The translations under genes were made by a program, and so were the position numbers. The notes beneath the pieces are model-generated. The model had not been told where the DNA came from and did no database searches. It saw nothing but the letters and a program-made list of their open reading frames with translations. From Varanus komodoensis (taxonomy: Eukaryota > Chordata > Lepidosauria > Squamata > Varanidae): DNA of 64,000 nt. Every line of letters starts with the position of its first letter. The first letter of the stretch is position 1. The DNA is taken from the NCBI RefSeq assembly GCF_004798865.1, contig NW_025335268.1, positions 51,080,959 through 51,144,958 of the forward strand. Direction: 5' to 3'. Positions 22,038 to 34,785 of the stretch are shown here, one piece after another.

Positions 22038-22667
22038 ATGGAACTATTTGCATGCACAGCGTCTGGAGCCCTCTTGCTTTTTCCAGGCACAACTCAGCCT
22101 TTGGAATCCCAGTGGACTTGCAAAAGAAAAAGAAGAGCTACCTAAATCTTCTCAGTGCCTGCTCTGCTGTGTTCTTTTCTATGTGTGGCTGAGGACCTAT
22201 GCAATGGACCAGTCCTTCACCCAGAACACCCGACTAGCCAGTATTTCTCTTCTGTGAAGCACACTGATGCTTGTAGCTCTGCTTCTTCTGTTTGTCTCTT
22301 GGGGAAGTATGAACATCTCTGCATCTATATTCTCCAAACAGTACTCACAGTCACAGCAGACATGGAAAACTAGAAGGAGTGGGGTGCACATTTTCTAGCA
22401 GCAAACTGCTGCATTTTGAATTCTGTCAAAAATAAATATTCCTGCAGCACAATATTTGATTCTCTCACAACACCCATAAAAATGTGATTGTCAGAAAGGG
22501 CTCTAAATATTGAAAGGTTCAGTACAGTTAGTCAGTCATATGCCCTGCTCTATAAACCACTTCACTACACTTTTAATTGAGTAGCTAGAAGCAGGCATTC
22601 TGCTCATGTCTAGAGACACTGTTGTCATTTTTACTTTATCCAGGTACAACACTGGAATCAACTCAAT
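22038..22667. other. Unique upstream sequence, nothing recognised
   Basis: Three overlapping plus-strand frames of 70-90 codons exist here, but they have no domain or splice context and look accidental. Confidence 0.45.
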
Positions 22668-22838
22668 ATGACCTGTGCTGAATCAAACCATTGGTGTATC
22701 TAGCCCAGAATGGTCAAAAACAACCAGCAGCAAATTCCCAAGTCATCAACAAGGATTCTCTCTAGCCCTACCTGGTTGTGCTGGGGATTAACCTTTGACC
22801 TTCATGCTGAACATGTGATCTGTAAGTGAATCACACAC
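22668..22838 (-). mobile_element. tRNA-derived SINE, minus strand
   Basis: The plus strand reads TGAATCAAACCATTGGTGTA 'tctagcccagaatgg', then 'tagccctacctggttgtgctggggattaacc', then '…catgctgaacatgtgatctg'. This is the reverse complement of the SINE type copied in sense at 23.9 kb (tRNA-like head at the right). Confidence 0.7.
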
Positions 22839-23912
22839 ACACACATGTCCTTGGATCAAATCCCTAAAACTGGATAATGGAATTAAGCCCTTGTGCAAAT
22901 TAAACTATCTTGCTATTAAGATTTTAGTATACATTGTCATATATTACTTGAAAAATAAATTTTGGTGCTTCTTTTTTCTTGTCATTTTGTAATCAACCAA
23001 ATAAGACATACATTTTCCCCTTTTCATCCTCAGGGCTAAACGTTCTCTGGTTTTCCTGATCTAAGCACTTTGTGAAAGAAAACGCTTAAAAGCTTTACCA
23101 TTTTGCTGTCAGAAACTGATGATCTATCTTGACCCTCTAGGGGAAGTTAGCTATCTTAAAAGGATGCCAATGGATATATTATAGGCACTCTTCTGGATTT
23201 AAAGGCTGGCTATCTATTATTCTTTCCAATTATCTAATAAAATGTATGACACAGGAAAGTACATCATGGAGCTGAAGCAATGACTGTTGCTGGTTTTGAT
23301 ATTGCCAGACTTTCTAATATGCTTTGGTTAACTGGCTTTATCTGTGGATTTAGAAAATAAAAAGATAACCAGTGCAATTTATACGGATTCAGAATTCACT
23401 GTAGACACTAGGATGCCAAGTGGTACCAGATGGTCCATCTCTCTCTTAGCTAGCTTCTGGCTCCATGCATCATCCATAATGGTCGCTTGGGAATGGGATA
23501 CAACACCTGGCCCTGGCAACAGCTTATGGTTTTCACAACATCAAGGGCCCGTTTTACATGCAGCCATTTCCTTTAGGGTAGGTCCATGTCCCCACTTTGT
23601 TCAGCTGATCCTAATCTTCTGGCTGACATGAGGGGCTCAACACAGAACATGGGGAAAGATCAACTTTAGCACTGTGGTGGTTATTTATGGGAATTTAGTC
23701 AGGCTATCACTAGGAATATTCTCAGATCCACATATACTTGTTTGCCATTTCATTTCATTTACTTTTTGTAAATTTATTTATTTATAGCTCTCTTGGTGTT
23801 CTTCTGTTCACAACCCTTTACCAATCACATAACCCATGGGAGGTAACACAATTTAAAATATAAATAGCACACTACAGTTATATAATCTAAAACCAATACA
23901 AAGATCACTCAC

Positions 23913-24107
23913 GGAGGGACTGTAGCTTAGAGGCAGCACACCTGCTTTGCACGCAGCAGGTCTCTGGAGAGCCTCAGCTTCTCCAGGTGGAGTTAGGAAA
24001 GACACTTTTCTGGTGCCTTCAGAGCTGCTACCCAGTCTGTGTCAAAAATACTGATCTAGCTGGGCCAATGGTCAGCTTCAGCATGAGGCAGCTTCTGATA
24101 TTCCCGT
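23913..24107 (+). mobile_element. tRNA-derived SINE, plus strand
   Basis: The head GGAGGGACTGTAGCTTAGAG and 'gcagcacacctgctttgcacgcagcaggtc' is tRNA-like. It is followed by CTCCAGGTGGAGTTAGGAAA, 'gacac…cagagctgctacccagtctgtgtc', and the end 'ctgatctagctgggccaatggtcagcttcagcatgaggcagcttctgat'. Length is about 195 bases, nearly complete. The B box is worn. Confidence 0.8.
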
Positions 24108-25545
24108 AAAACTAGATCAAACCAACAAATGTTTTAAATAATCAATGGTAGTTATTCTTAAGGGTCTTGGTAGAAGGCATCCAGCAAGTGAGCACTGCAG
24201 ATTTCACTGGGTAAACCATTTTAGAGGGGAGATGTCGCTACTAAGATACACACTCATCCCTTTTATGTTAACTTAAGGCACAGCAGTCATGCAGAGGAGA
24301 GTTCCTCCAGATGATCTGATGTCACTGAGGCTTCTCTTTCCAGGCTTGCAAACCTAAGTCATAACAATCCATGACATTTCCCTCAATTGCAGAGAAGCAT
24401 GAGGACTCTGAATTCTGAGGCAGCCTTTCCTCCCCTCCTTTCTCTGGCTGCATCAGTCTCACCCTGGCACCACAGGAGCTCTGTCCTCTGTGGGGGGACA
24501 GGGGTCTCCCCACTCTTCTCTTCCTGCTTCTGCATCCACTGAAGCCTGAGAAATACAGTGCTCCCAAGGGCCACAAACACACTGATTCTCAGAGGTCTGG
24601 CAGGGAGAGACCTCATCCCATCCATCTCCCTTCTTGCTACTATACTAGAGCATTGCTACGCTGCCTTTGCACTTGAGGAGACAGGAAGATGGGATGGGAG
24701 AGCACTGGTGGATGGAAGCTGGTCGGTGCCTCACCAGGGGGCATTATTTGTTTCCAAAGTTTGACTGGGTCAGCAATAAGCAGTATTGCCAAGTACTTTA
24801 GAAGTGGTTTGGCTTCTTTCCAAACAAATCTGCTGCAAATGAAGGCAAATTCACCCATCTTTAGTCTATGAATGGGAAGGGTCATATGGGAGTCGGCATT
24901 CTCTAAGTCCTATGATGCTTTCCTCTGTCACAGTCTGATTTCTTTTCATTGTCTTTTGTGGGAAGCTAGTAAAATTGGATTTTATTGAATTCCGAGGCTT
25001 CCATAGAAAAGGAGAGCTCAGAAAGCATGTTCTCTGTGTAAGCAGATAGATAAAATAAATTACTTTGTTGTGTAAATTCATCCTCTGATAACAGAAGCTG
25101 AGCAAGATAGTTTCATAGTATATTGGATTGTGGTGCTTCATTTATTCTCTTGTAACTCTGGACATATTTTCTATGCTGTATTTCTTTCAAGAATTTAATC
25201 CAGTAATAGATGTCACCTAGAAAGTGCTAGGCTCTTGTTATTCTTCACCTCAGAGGAAGTAAAAGTGGGCAAAGACTGGGTTTATTATTCATAATCATAC
25301 CTTTCAAACTCACCAGTTAGAACACTTAGGCAATGACAGAAGAGTGAATCACAGATTGTAAGTGGAGCCTAGCAATAAAATACGCTCCTTCCATAAAGCA
25401 CAATGCAGATGGGGAAAAATCTGTGTGACTCAGAGATTTTCTAGCAGAGGGGAAAAATGTCTTCCAGCTTCATTGTTTACTCACTATTCCTTCAGCTTTG
25501 GGGTGTCTTGGAGCTGAATATCACATGTCTACATTCAGTTTGTTC

Positions 25546-25547
<2 letters not shown>
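24108..25547. other. Unique upstream sequence, nothing recognised
   Basis: No exon or known repeat is seen. The frames at 24,322-24,885 run both ways and carry no recognisable domains. Confidence 0.45.

Positions 25548-25598
<51 letters not shown>
25548..25598. repeat. (CT)n microsatellite
   Basis: About 25 uninterrupted CT units. Confidence 0.95.
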
Positions 25599-25603
<5 letters not shown>

Positions 25604-26162
25604 TTTCACAAATATAACACAGAGAGAGCCAAGCAAAACAGCTTAATTCTTATTCTGTGGGACAGTTTTGCATTGTAGAATTGCATTCAAGAAGTCTTTT
25701 AGGCTTAGAGGATTTTCTGTCCTTATAGACCTAGGACACAGCAAACAAGTGATTAAAAGTGTGTGTTTGTGTGCCATGCCAAGTCTCATCTTCAGATTCA
25801 TGGAAGATGGAACCCAATGCCCTTCTGACATTGTCTGGCGGGCGGGGCATGGACATATTTGGAGTCTCATCTCCAAGATCCTGTGATCTGGGACTCTGAA
25901 GCTCGAACCCCACCCTGTCTGCCTTACAGCCAACTAAAACAACTCTCTCCCCTGAGCTCATAGATGTGGTAATGAGTATTTGAAAATGTCTTCTCAAAAC
26001 TTTGCAAAAAAAAAAAAATGGAGTGGCCTGATGTTCGCTTGTCTAGATGTTATCATTATTTCCCAATAAAACAGAACATTTTTTGAGCTGCCATATAAAA
26101 TGTCTTTAGTCATTAGTTGTCCTGAAGCCCATTTTGTACAATGCACATGTATAATTTTAACA

Positions 26163-26170
26163 TGACGTCA
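26163..26170. promoter_or_regulatory. Palindromic CRE (TGACGTCA)
   Basis: A perfect 8-bp cAMP-response element occurs in a CpG-poor stretch, about 12.3 kb upstream of the NKAIN2 start codon. CREB sites function mostly near promoters, so this is only a candidate. Confidence 0.3.
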
Positions 26171-26275
26171 AAGTTTCAGCTTGTCTCTGAGGAAGCAAGC
26201 TGGCAGTGTTTCATCTCTGCGTTTTTAGAAACGATTTCATACTTTTCTGAGCTATGAATGCAATCACACACATGC

Positions 26276-26375
26276 AGAGCCAGTGTGTCTTAGTGGCTGG
26301 AGTGCTGGACTAGAGGCTTGCCGTGGAGCTCCCTAGGTGACCCTGACTTCATGTCCACAGGTTCTATGTCGTTCA
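26276..26375 (+). mobile_element. Sauria-SINE-like fragment, plus strand
   Basis: It starts AGAGCCAGTGTGTCTTAGTG with 'gctggagtgctggactag', and has 'ctaggtgaccctgacttca' where the family has GGGTGACCTTGGGC. The 3' half is lost. Confidence 0.6.
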
Positions 26376-28784
26376 GAAAAGGCCAGTTTCGGGTGGAATT
26401 AGGTTGGACTTATAGAAATCTGGCCTCATTTGAATCAGCTACAGATTTCTCTGACATCGCTGGGCAAATCTGACTACTGTCCGTGATTTAAGAAACTAGG
26501 AAATCCTTTCCACAACTGGGCACAAGTGAGAGAAGGAAAAGAGGTCATGAAGGAAGCATACAGGCACAGGGCTCATTCCATGGCGAATAAAACATGGTTT
26601 AGTAGACCAAGATAGTGATCTTTGATCTTACCAAGCCTATTAATAGCAATCTTACTTTCAAACCAAAAGAAGCCACTGTCTGCCTCCAGTCCATACTGTC
26701 CACCTTATTCCTTATTCTTGTTAATTTATCTTTGGCTATTTTCCAAATACTGCTTGTCCTTCCCTATACAGTAAGAAATCTTAAAATGTACTAATAACTT
26801 GCAATTGATGTTTTTGCTGTGGTTAGTTCATTTAATATTAGAGTATTTTGGATTTTTAATAGAACAAACTGTACATTTAAAGGTTCAGTGTGTACATGGG
26901 AGGAATGAGCAGGATCAATCTATTATGCCCAGTATCAGTTTCATGTTATGTAAGATTTTTATGTAAGAATGTTTTTAAACCTTTGAAAAGATGAAGTCAA
27001 AAACTTCTTTGGCATTTTTAATGCTGTAAACGAGAAGTGATTCTTCAAAGCTAAGTGACAAATATATTTTAAATGGGTTTTTCCCTTTGTTATCATATTT
27101 AAAATACAGTGAGAGTTCTCTGTGTTCTCTCATTTCTTCTGCATGCAGCTAACAGTCTGTTAATACTCTCTCAAGAATACCCTTTAACTTTCTTGAAAGA
27201 ATTAGCTCTTCCCCCCACCTTCCTTTACCTACCTTAAATCCATGAGCATGAACCAGAAATTCAGCCCATTTATTGTTCTTACTAAACTCTGTAGAGGTTC
27301 ACCATGGATGATCATTAGTTATAATGTTCATCAGCCTGATGCCCTCTAGATGGTCTAGAGTGCAGCTCCTGACCCTGGCTGGGAGTAGGAATCCAACACA
27401 TCTAGAAGTTACCAGCTCAGAGAAAGCCTTGTTTATTAGACAACAGGCAACTCTTCTCTTACAAAAAACCTCCCTAATAATTACAAAAATATTAGGTGAG
27501 ACTAATATGATGGATGCATAGTTTGATGTATATGAAGCATTAGCCTCATCCTTTAACACAACCTCCCCCAAGTTAATTCAAATTGGTGTAGTTCAGAGAA
27601 TAAGGAACATGTCACATGGCATTAATCCAGTTTAATTACTGCAAACAAAGGGCAATGATAAATTGAAATGAGGAAGTGGGACTGGAGTTGGTGATAGGTC
27701 AATCTTCCTTGACATTTTCATTAATTTCATAGAAGTAGATGAAATCACAAAATTTGCTAAATGTAAGCCTGTGTACATTAGCAAAGAGAAAGGGAAGACA
27801 AACACCAAGGGAACCAAAATAATGGCATGAATGATATTTTTCCTGAATCAATGTCAGTTAATTCAGAAACATAAGAGAAAGCAGAGGTGCTTAATAGAAG
27901 GGGCCTCCCCCCACCCCAACCTAATGTTAAAATTCAAAGGGAGAACTGTTAGACTTGATAATTTTCCTCTGATCAAAGAATTCTCACAAGTCAAGAGATT
28001 CTCAATCACAATATTTGAACTGGAAGATGGTGGCATATTAGCTCTACCCATCACAGACTTGATTGGCTGCCTTGGCATCAGGCAGCACTTGCATGGGATT
28101 CTCATTTTAAAAGCACATGAATTTTCTCAGTAGCACATATATTTGCATTTATGGCAACTATGTCTAGAGCAGCTTGCACAGTGGGGTGCAAATTTATAGA
28201 TGTGGCACTAAAGATGCTATTTATTTTCGAAATCTTTGTGGACAAAGAGCCCTCAAGACCTGTGGAAGTCCAATATAAATAGTATTTAAAAATAAATCTA
28301 TCAAAAACATGGTTATAATTCAGCAATCAGAGCACAAATGACAACCGGAGGACCAAAACAAATAAGCATCCAGTATCTGAAGAAATAAAGCATTAATCAG
28401 CCAGATCCCTTAAAGGTCTGAATGAAATAAGGAAGTCTCAGACTTCATTTCAACAAGAAATAAAGAACTCACCTATGCAGGTACAGCCTCCAAGCCCAAA
28501 ATAAAATAAATTCCACAGTAATGCACAGTGCCAAATTGAAAGTGTTCATAGCCAATGAATTGGCTGCTGTCATCCTGAAGCTGATACTGATTATGCTGAT
28601 ATCTGGGTTTGTGTGTTAGTACTTCTTGTGATGCAAACTATTCCACAAACCTGTTGAATGGTCAAACCTGCTAGATGGTGCTGGTTCAGTTGTGAAGATG
28701 GAATCCAGTTGTGTTGAGCTTGATTATGATGACTGTTTTTTGTTTTGTGGTTTTTTTTTTTTTTGCACATCCCAAGTTACTGTA

Positions 28785-28884
28785 NNNNNNNNNNNNNNNN
28801 NNNNNNNNNNNNNNNNNNNNNNNNNNNNNNNNNNNNNNNNNNNNNNNNNNNNNNNNNNNNNNNNNNNNNNNNNNNNNNNNNNNN
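28785..28884. other. Assembly gap (100 N)
   Basis: Exactly 100 N, a conventional placeholder for a gap of unknown size. It abuts a (GA)n tract, which probably caused the break. Confidence 0.99.

Positions 28885-28931
<47 letters not shown>
28885..28931. repeat. (GA)n microsatellite at the gap edge
   Basis: At least 23 GA units directly follow the N run. Its true length is unknown because the gap truncates it. Confidence 0.95.
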
Positions 28932-28932
<1 letters not shown>

Positions 28933-30374
28933 CCGTACACTTGATATTAAGAAGGGTCATTTCAGTATTGGAGAATGGCAAAGGAATGCGAGACTATTCC
29001 AATGTTGGCTTGCTATTCCAACATTTCTTTAAGTGTTTAGCAAAACAGAATGCTGGGCTCGCTAGAGGAAGGATACATAAACTGTTCTCCAGAGCCAGGC
29101 CCAGTGTTGCAGTGGGTCACAGATGTGCATGAACATACAGAGGTGCACTCACACAAGCCCAGTGAGGTAGGCTTGGATGAAAGCATGCACACACATGCAG
29201 ATACACCTCAGGTGGATGGGGGAACATGCCCAATCTAAGGAGGAGTAGGGGACGCACACCTGCATGCACCCTGGGCCGGGGAACTGAAACACACGTCTGA
29301 AAGCTGCCTGACTGGAGCAATTCTGACGGGGTTGCTAGGAGACAGGCAAAAGCTCCCCCACTTCCATGGCCCCATGGGCCAAAGTGCTGTGGACAGTTTC
29401 TGCGGCCCCGCAGGAGGGAAGACCGCAGCCTCCTTCAACCCAGCAACTGGGATTACTGCCTCTAGTGGGGATAAAGTAGCAATTCGGGCATTTTCAGGGT
29501 CCTGTCTCCACCCTGCTCCAGCCACAACCTCTGCCTTACAACTGCCATTGCTCCCATCATGGGAAAGCAGGGTTTTAAGCAGGGTGTGTGCTTGTGTTGC
29601 AGCAGAAGGGCTTGGAGGTTGTACAATGATGCTGCCTGCAGCCTATAAACCATGGGTTGTACACCCCTGCATTAGAGTAAGGCCTGTATATTTGGTGATC
29701 ATGGTAGCTTGCGGTTTGGTATTCATTTGAATGGATGAGGGCTTAAAGGAGGTAGCGGAGCAGGGCTGTGTGCGCCCCACCTCCTGGCTTGGTTGAGTGG
29801 CCCTAAACACTTCTGTTGAAACTTAACTAGCCCTACATTTCCTGCTGGCAAGTAGAGTTCCTATGAGGTGCAGAGAGATCAGTTTCCTGCTTCCTGAAGA
29901 GTCGCCAAGCTGCCCCTAATGAAGCTTCTCATGGTGATAGCAAACATTGCCGTGACAGGCACAGAATGGTATGCCAGAGCTCCAAAAGTGGGAAGAGCTG
30001 TATCTTGCCAGCTTCCCACTGTGGATGCACAGGCTCTACCAGTTAAATGGACTGATTTCCTAGTGTCAGTTTGCTGGCCTTGTCTTCAGCCATGTTTTGC
30101 TTGTTGCTTGCCTAGTTCTAGTTTTTAGCAGAGTTTTTCTTGTGCAAGCTTTTCAGTTGCCCCACAAGCCACATAAAGATGTTAGGAGAGGGGTCAAGGC
30201 AAAGCACTAATTCGGTGCGTTGCATATAATAAAATATACACAAGATGTTAAATTAGTGCATTGCCTTCTTCACAATGAAAGGAAATAATAAATGGTGGAG
30301 AGCACAGAGGGAAATGAATACTAATGGAAGCATGTAAAAGCCCGTTGGCCGGCCTGTTGATCTTGTCATTTTTA
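28932..30374. other. Unique, locally GC-richer sequence, nothing recognised
   Basis: The part at 29,080-29,700 is richer in G+C than its surroundings but lacks CpG-island density. Open frames there run on both strands without recognisable domains. Confidence 0.4.
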
Positions 30375-30490
30375 TGTTATTGTGAGCCATCAAATCATCT
30401 CTAACTTATGGTTACTCCATGAATGAATATCCTCCAAATACCCTGTCCTTCACAGCCCTGTTCAGCTTTGTCTTCCTCAGTTTTTCTCTT
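30375..30490 (-). mobile_element. BovB-type 3' tail, minus strand
   Basis: The plus strand has 'gagccatcaaatcatctctaacttatggttactccatgaatg', then 'ccctgtccttcacagccctgttcagctttgt'. This is the reverse complement of the ending seen in the sense copies at 3.2 and 9.8 kb. Confidence 0.75.
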
Positions 30491-30534
30491 CATTTGATTT
30501 TCCCTAGCATTGTTGTACATGACACTTTATGGGA

Positions 30535-30620
30535 GGAAAGGCAACCTGGTCCCTCCAGACATTTTGAACTACTCCCATAAGTGTTTCAAAGCATCTGGAG
30601 CACACCAGATTGCCTGATCT
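30535..30620. mobile_element. Fold-back MITE ('CCAGATGTTTT' type)
   Basis: The left arm GGCAACCTGGTCCCTCCAGA 'cattttgaact' is inverted relative to the right arm 'tttcaaagcatctggagcacaccagattgcc'. A short palindromic element very common in squamates. Confidence 0.65.
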
Positions 30621-31059
30621 GGCTTTGCAGAGTGAATAAAAGGAACCCTGTCTTGAGGACATTGACTTTAGCCATGGTTGAGACAACACAGAAAGGGAGG
30701 AACAAAGAAGATGAGAGCAATAAGCCAGGAGAGAGAGAAGGCATAACGTAAGAGGAAATTATAAAGGGACCGGTGCTGACTTGTTTTACCATTGCACATG
30801 AAAATCTGCTTGGGCACATGTCTCTTTCTGCCATGTGTTTTCCAAGCTGATGAGCACAGCACTAAAGCATGGAAAGCTGAAATTATATTATCAAAATAGA
30901 TTACTAAACACTGCAGTGTGATATTTGCTAGCAAAGCATACCAGGGAAAAACATGGAAGAGTGACGTGCATTTGGATGTGGTTTTATGGCACTCAGACTG
31001 AAAAAGCCTATAGGGCTTTTGTGTCCAAAACTGCTGAAATTGAATTTAAGCTCGAACAG

Positions 31060-31690
31060 ATAACTCTGTAAGTAAACAAGTTATGCCATAATGGTCCATT
31101 AGCATAGAACAGTATGTTGCCTTTTAGATAACTTTCATTTTCCTAATTAGAAAATTGCAAGCATGTGAAATCCTTCAGAACGACAGCAACATAGATTTGT
31201 TTACAGTCACTTTTTTGAATGTGCCTCGATTTTGGTCATATTAAATTATACTGAAGTTGTAGGAGTTACATCACATGTTTTATCTGCCTTCCTGAATACA
31301 AAGTGGGGACTGCCACAATCTAACACATATTTGCATGGCCTTGTTACTTTCCTTCTGCAGTGTTTGCAACACCTAGCTGCATCCTTGAAAAGTTATTGTT
31401 GAATGCATTGGAGGTTGTGCTGGGGGTGGGGGCTCTTCCTACAAACAACTGGAGACAGACAGCTATATATTTCTCAGATAAAGAGAGCAGAAGTTGTCAG
31501 TAGCTGCTCTCTAGAGACCCCAATTTTACAGCCTCATTAGCAGTGTCTTAATTAGATGTCAAGCAGGTTAGAATTGACTTCTTAAGCTGATGTGAAAGGC
31601 AGTGAAGGGCAGCTGATGTGCTCTCAAAATGTCACATTCCTAACTCTTAATATGATATACTGTTTAGAAAAAGTTGGGATTTGGGTTAGT
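31060..31690. promoter_or_regulatory. Candidate conserved non-coding element
   Basis: About 600 repeat-free bases rich in homeodomain-type cores: CCTAATTAG near 31,142, TCATTAGCAG near 31,535 and TTAATTAGAT near 31,548, plus AGATAA motifs. This grammar is typical of deeply conserved enhancers near neural genes. Conservation itself cannot be seen from one sequence, so this is a guess from composition. Confidence 0.3.
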
Positions 31691-34644
31691 TGGGGCACAC
31701 AGGGGTTATTTTCTGGTTATTTTGGATGGCTCTCCAAATAGTTTACCGTTAGAAAATCAGAGATGTATAAAAAAATAATTTCAGTTCATGTGTGTCTAGA
31801 ATCTATCCTGCTTGCATCTGAACCTAAACGTCAGTACAAGCTGGGGTTGAAGCTTGTATATTCCCAAGTTTGCAAAGTCATTCACAAGAAGGAAAAATGC
31901 ATACATTAGGAACACACACATGAAAAATGTGCATTTTTAAGAAAGTGCACACAAACTTTAGTCAACAGGAGACAGCGGTGTGGCTCTGAATCCATATAGA
32001 GGTACTTCATGCTTTTTATGGTAGTGACTCGTGTTGTTTACAGAAAAATAATGTAGCTTTTGCAGATTCTTCTTTTTTTAAGAAGCTTTAGGCAGCTTAT
32101 TGTCGACCGATCCTCTTGAGTTCAGCATTAAGACTTTTCAAGAGGTTAAAACTAAAGGACATCTTTATGGAATTAAAGATGCTATTTTTATGTATTGCTT
32201 CTTCTTTCCACTTAAAGACCATTGTTGAAGCAGTCTGCAATTCTCCAAGTCTAAAAGCAATTAAGAATAGAAAGCAGTAACTGTCAACAAAAGAGGGGAA
32301 AACTGTTGCCTTCCTTCCCCTGGGCAACCAACCTCTGAAAGCAGCAGCAGCGGCAAGGTTCAGAGCGCTTCTTTTTAATGCATCGCCTACACATTGATTC
32401 CTTCTTCTCTTCCCCACCCCTCATCTGAAGCATCACAGTAGGCCTAATGGGAAGAGCAGAGTTGCTGCAAGGGTGCCCGTTTGGCTGCCAGAAATGTCTA
32501 TCATCAGGGATCTATTCAGGAGGAGGAGCAGATGCACTACAAGCAATGCCCCAGCAGAGGACCTGGAAGGCCAGGAGAAGGGACTCTTAAGGCTCCCATT
32601 GCCCCTTAGACCTCAGTAGTTCAGCTTTATCTAAACTCATGTCTGTCCAATTCCTTCAATCCACTCTGGATCTCCCTTGGTTAGCTCCTGCTCTGGCTCT
32701 AACTCTGCCATCTAATGTGGGATCAAAGGACCTTCTTTCCATGAGACTTCATCAGTGTTTATGGATAAATGGCCTAATTAATTACTACATGTTTCTTTAT
32801 TCTTCCTAAATGTTCTGAGCGGCCATTCATTTGACACACCCTCATCATGGTGCAATTTTCTCACCTGTAATTTTATGTTTTCTACCATTTTAACTGTTGG
32901 GAACCATCCAAAGAGCTTCAGCTACTGGGTAGTATAGAAGTGTGATGCATAAATAAATCTGGGAAACATTAATACCTGATCCACATGGGTCCTGTGAGGA
33001 TTTAAAAAATATTGATCCAACAAAGCACTTAAGAACACAATAAAGCAGCAGTATGAGGGTAATCCAAATGACCTGAAGTCCTTTCCTGGATTGGAGCTTA
33101 ATTTGTTAACACCTGCACAGTCTTCACAGATGAAAGGTTCCAAATACTATTAACAGAAGATCAGTCCAGAGTCTTTTGTCTTTCACACATAAGGTACAAC
33201 GAATATTCTTTTAACCTGCACTTGGATTCAAAGAAGCCATAATGAGAGTAACCCACAAGGGCACTGATAGATGCTGCAAGAATATCAAACAGTACACTGG
33301 GTTTCAGGACTGAATCTTCCATCAAGCTCTTGCTAGGGCTGGTTTGTTTTTTGTTTTTGTTTGAACCACTGGCTTTGACTCAGTACTTCTGTCATCTGAA
33401 GATCCATGTTCTGTATACACACAGATATCATGGAGCTAGCTTGTTCCTCTGGAGTACTCCAGATGTCTGAGGACCCCTGAGCAAAACACCCTCACTGGGT
33501 CTCCTTCTTTATTGGGGCTGCTCTTGTTATCATCTGCTCTTGCTCCTTATCCCTTTTTTATCATTGCTATGACTTGGTAGAGCAGTGAACAAACAGGGGG
33601 CAGCTACTGATCCTTCTTCTCACCACTAGGTGAGATGAACACAAGGTGGATGAACAAGCAGGTTGTGATGTTGAAGAGGAGGAACAATTTAGGGAGGAGT
33701 TTGTCCGGGGACTGATGCTGAGGTATGGGATCCTCAACAGGTGTCCAACCATGCCCACACCTAACACCAGTCCACTGCTTGTGGCACACTATTGGATTCT
33801 AATAAACAAACACAAAGAAGGCTCTGGAGATCCTTCTTTAGCACAAGGAGCTTGGCACAACTTCCCAGCCTATCTCAATCCCCTGATTGTACTCTCAGCA
33901 GCCTTAATATTTTTGCTTTATGAGAAACTGCTGCTTGGCTTGTGACTAAGAGACACCTATGAAGTGGCATGGTTTTTATAAATCAAAGCATAACATGTGG
34001 AGTTATGTGCACTGCAGTTTCTGTAAAGTCAATGCCCTAAGGTTAGCACCTTAATAAAAGCCTTCTTTGAGTGTCATCACACAAATTACAGACCTGAAAT
34101 GGATGTAGTAATTCATACAAATGCAGTTGCAATATATTAAAATTAATAATTATTTGCTAAATTGGAATGTGAACACTATTACATGTTCTTGAACAGTATA
34201 ACATATTTTGAGACAAGTATTTAAACTTCTTGCATATTAACATTTGTTTCACAATCCATTTGGTTCTTATTTTTAGGTTTTAATTACTACTGCCAGCACA
34301 AATAATACTTGAAATATCCTTTATTGCTACTTCTTGTATTTGACTTTATTTTGACTTTTCCCATGTCACGTCCTGGCTATCATGGTTTAAACTTATAGTT
34401 CACACAGGAACAACAGTGACCTCATGTGGCTGTTGGTTCAGGGATGAGTGTTTATCACACAAAGATCAAAAAGAAAAAATCTACTTTCATGATCTGACCA
34501 TGGCAGAATTATAGGCTGATCACTTAGTGCATCCTAATATTAATTTTGAAATGTTTACTATGTCAGTGGAATTGACAAGTGATTTAAAAGATTTGTCTGC
34601 AATCTGGAGAATCTTGCAGATGGAAAATCAACAAACATTCTAGT
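31691..34644. other. Unique upstream sequence, nothing recognised
   Basis: No repeat family or exon is recognised over about 3 kb. Plus-strand frame 33,646-33,945 (99 codons) has no recognisable domain. Confidence 0.4.
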
Positions 34645-34649
34645 CTGTA

Positions 34650-34785
34650 CAAAAGCCTTTCCCAACTTGGTACCACCAGATGTTTTAGAGTGCACTTCTT
34701 AGCATTCCTGATGATTGGACAAGGTGGCTGGGGCCTATGTGAATTTAAGTCTAAAACATCTGGAGAGGGAAGTTTCCTTTACAAC
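34650..34785. mobile_element. Fold-back MITE ('CCAGATGTTTT' type)
   Basis: CCAGATGTTTTAGA at 34,676-34,689 and its perfect reverse complement TCTAAAACATCTGG at 34,750-34,763 form a 14-bp stem with a 60-base loop. The outer parts (TTCCCAACTTGGTACC and 'agggaagtt') extend the stem imperfectly. Same family as 30.5 kb. Confidence 0.75.

Larger units (their letters stand above)
25599..28784. other. Mostly unique upstream sequence
   Basis: Apart from the CRE and SINE piece nothing certain is seen. A 13-base A run lies at 26,007-26,019. The stretch 26,700-27,130 is very AT-rich and repeat-free. Confidence 0.4.

Noticed and set aside
28686-29132. Frames running through the N block and (GA)n
   Set aside because: They exist only because N codons are read as X and GA repeats as Arg-Glu.
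33646-33945. A 99-codon plus-strand frame ending in a hydrophobic segment
   Set aside because: No homology recognised. A polyadenylation-like AATAAA lies within the frame, and length alone is not evidence.
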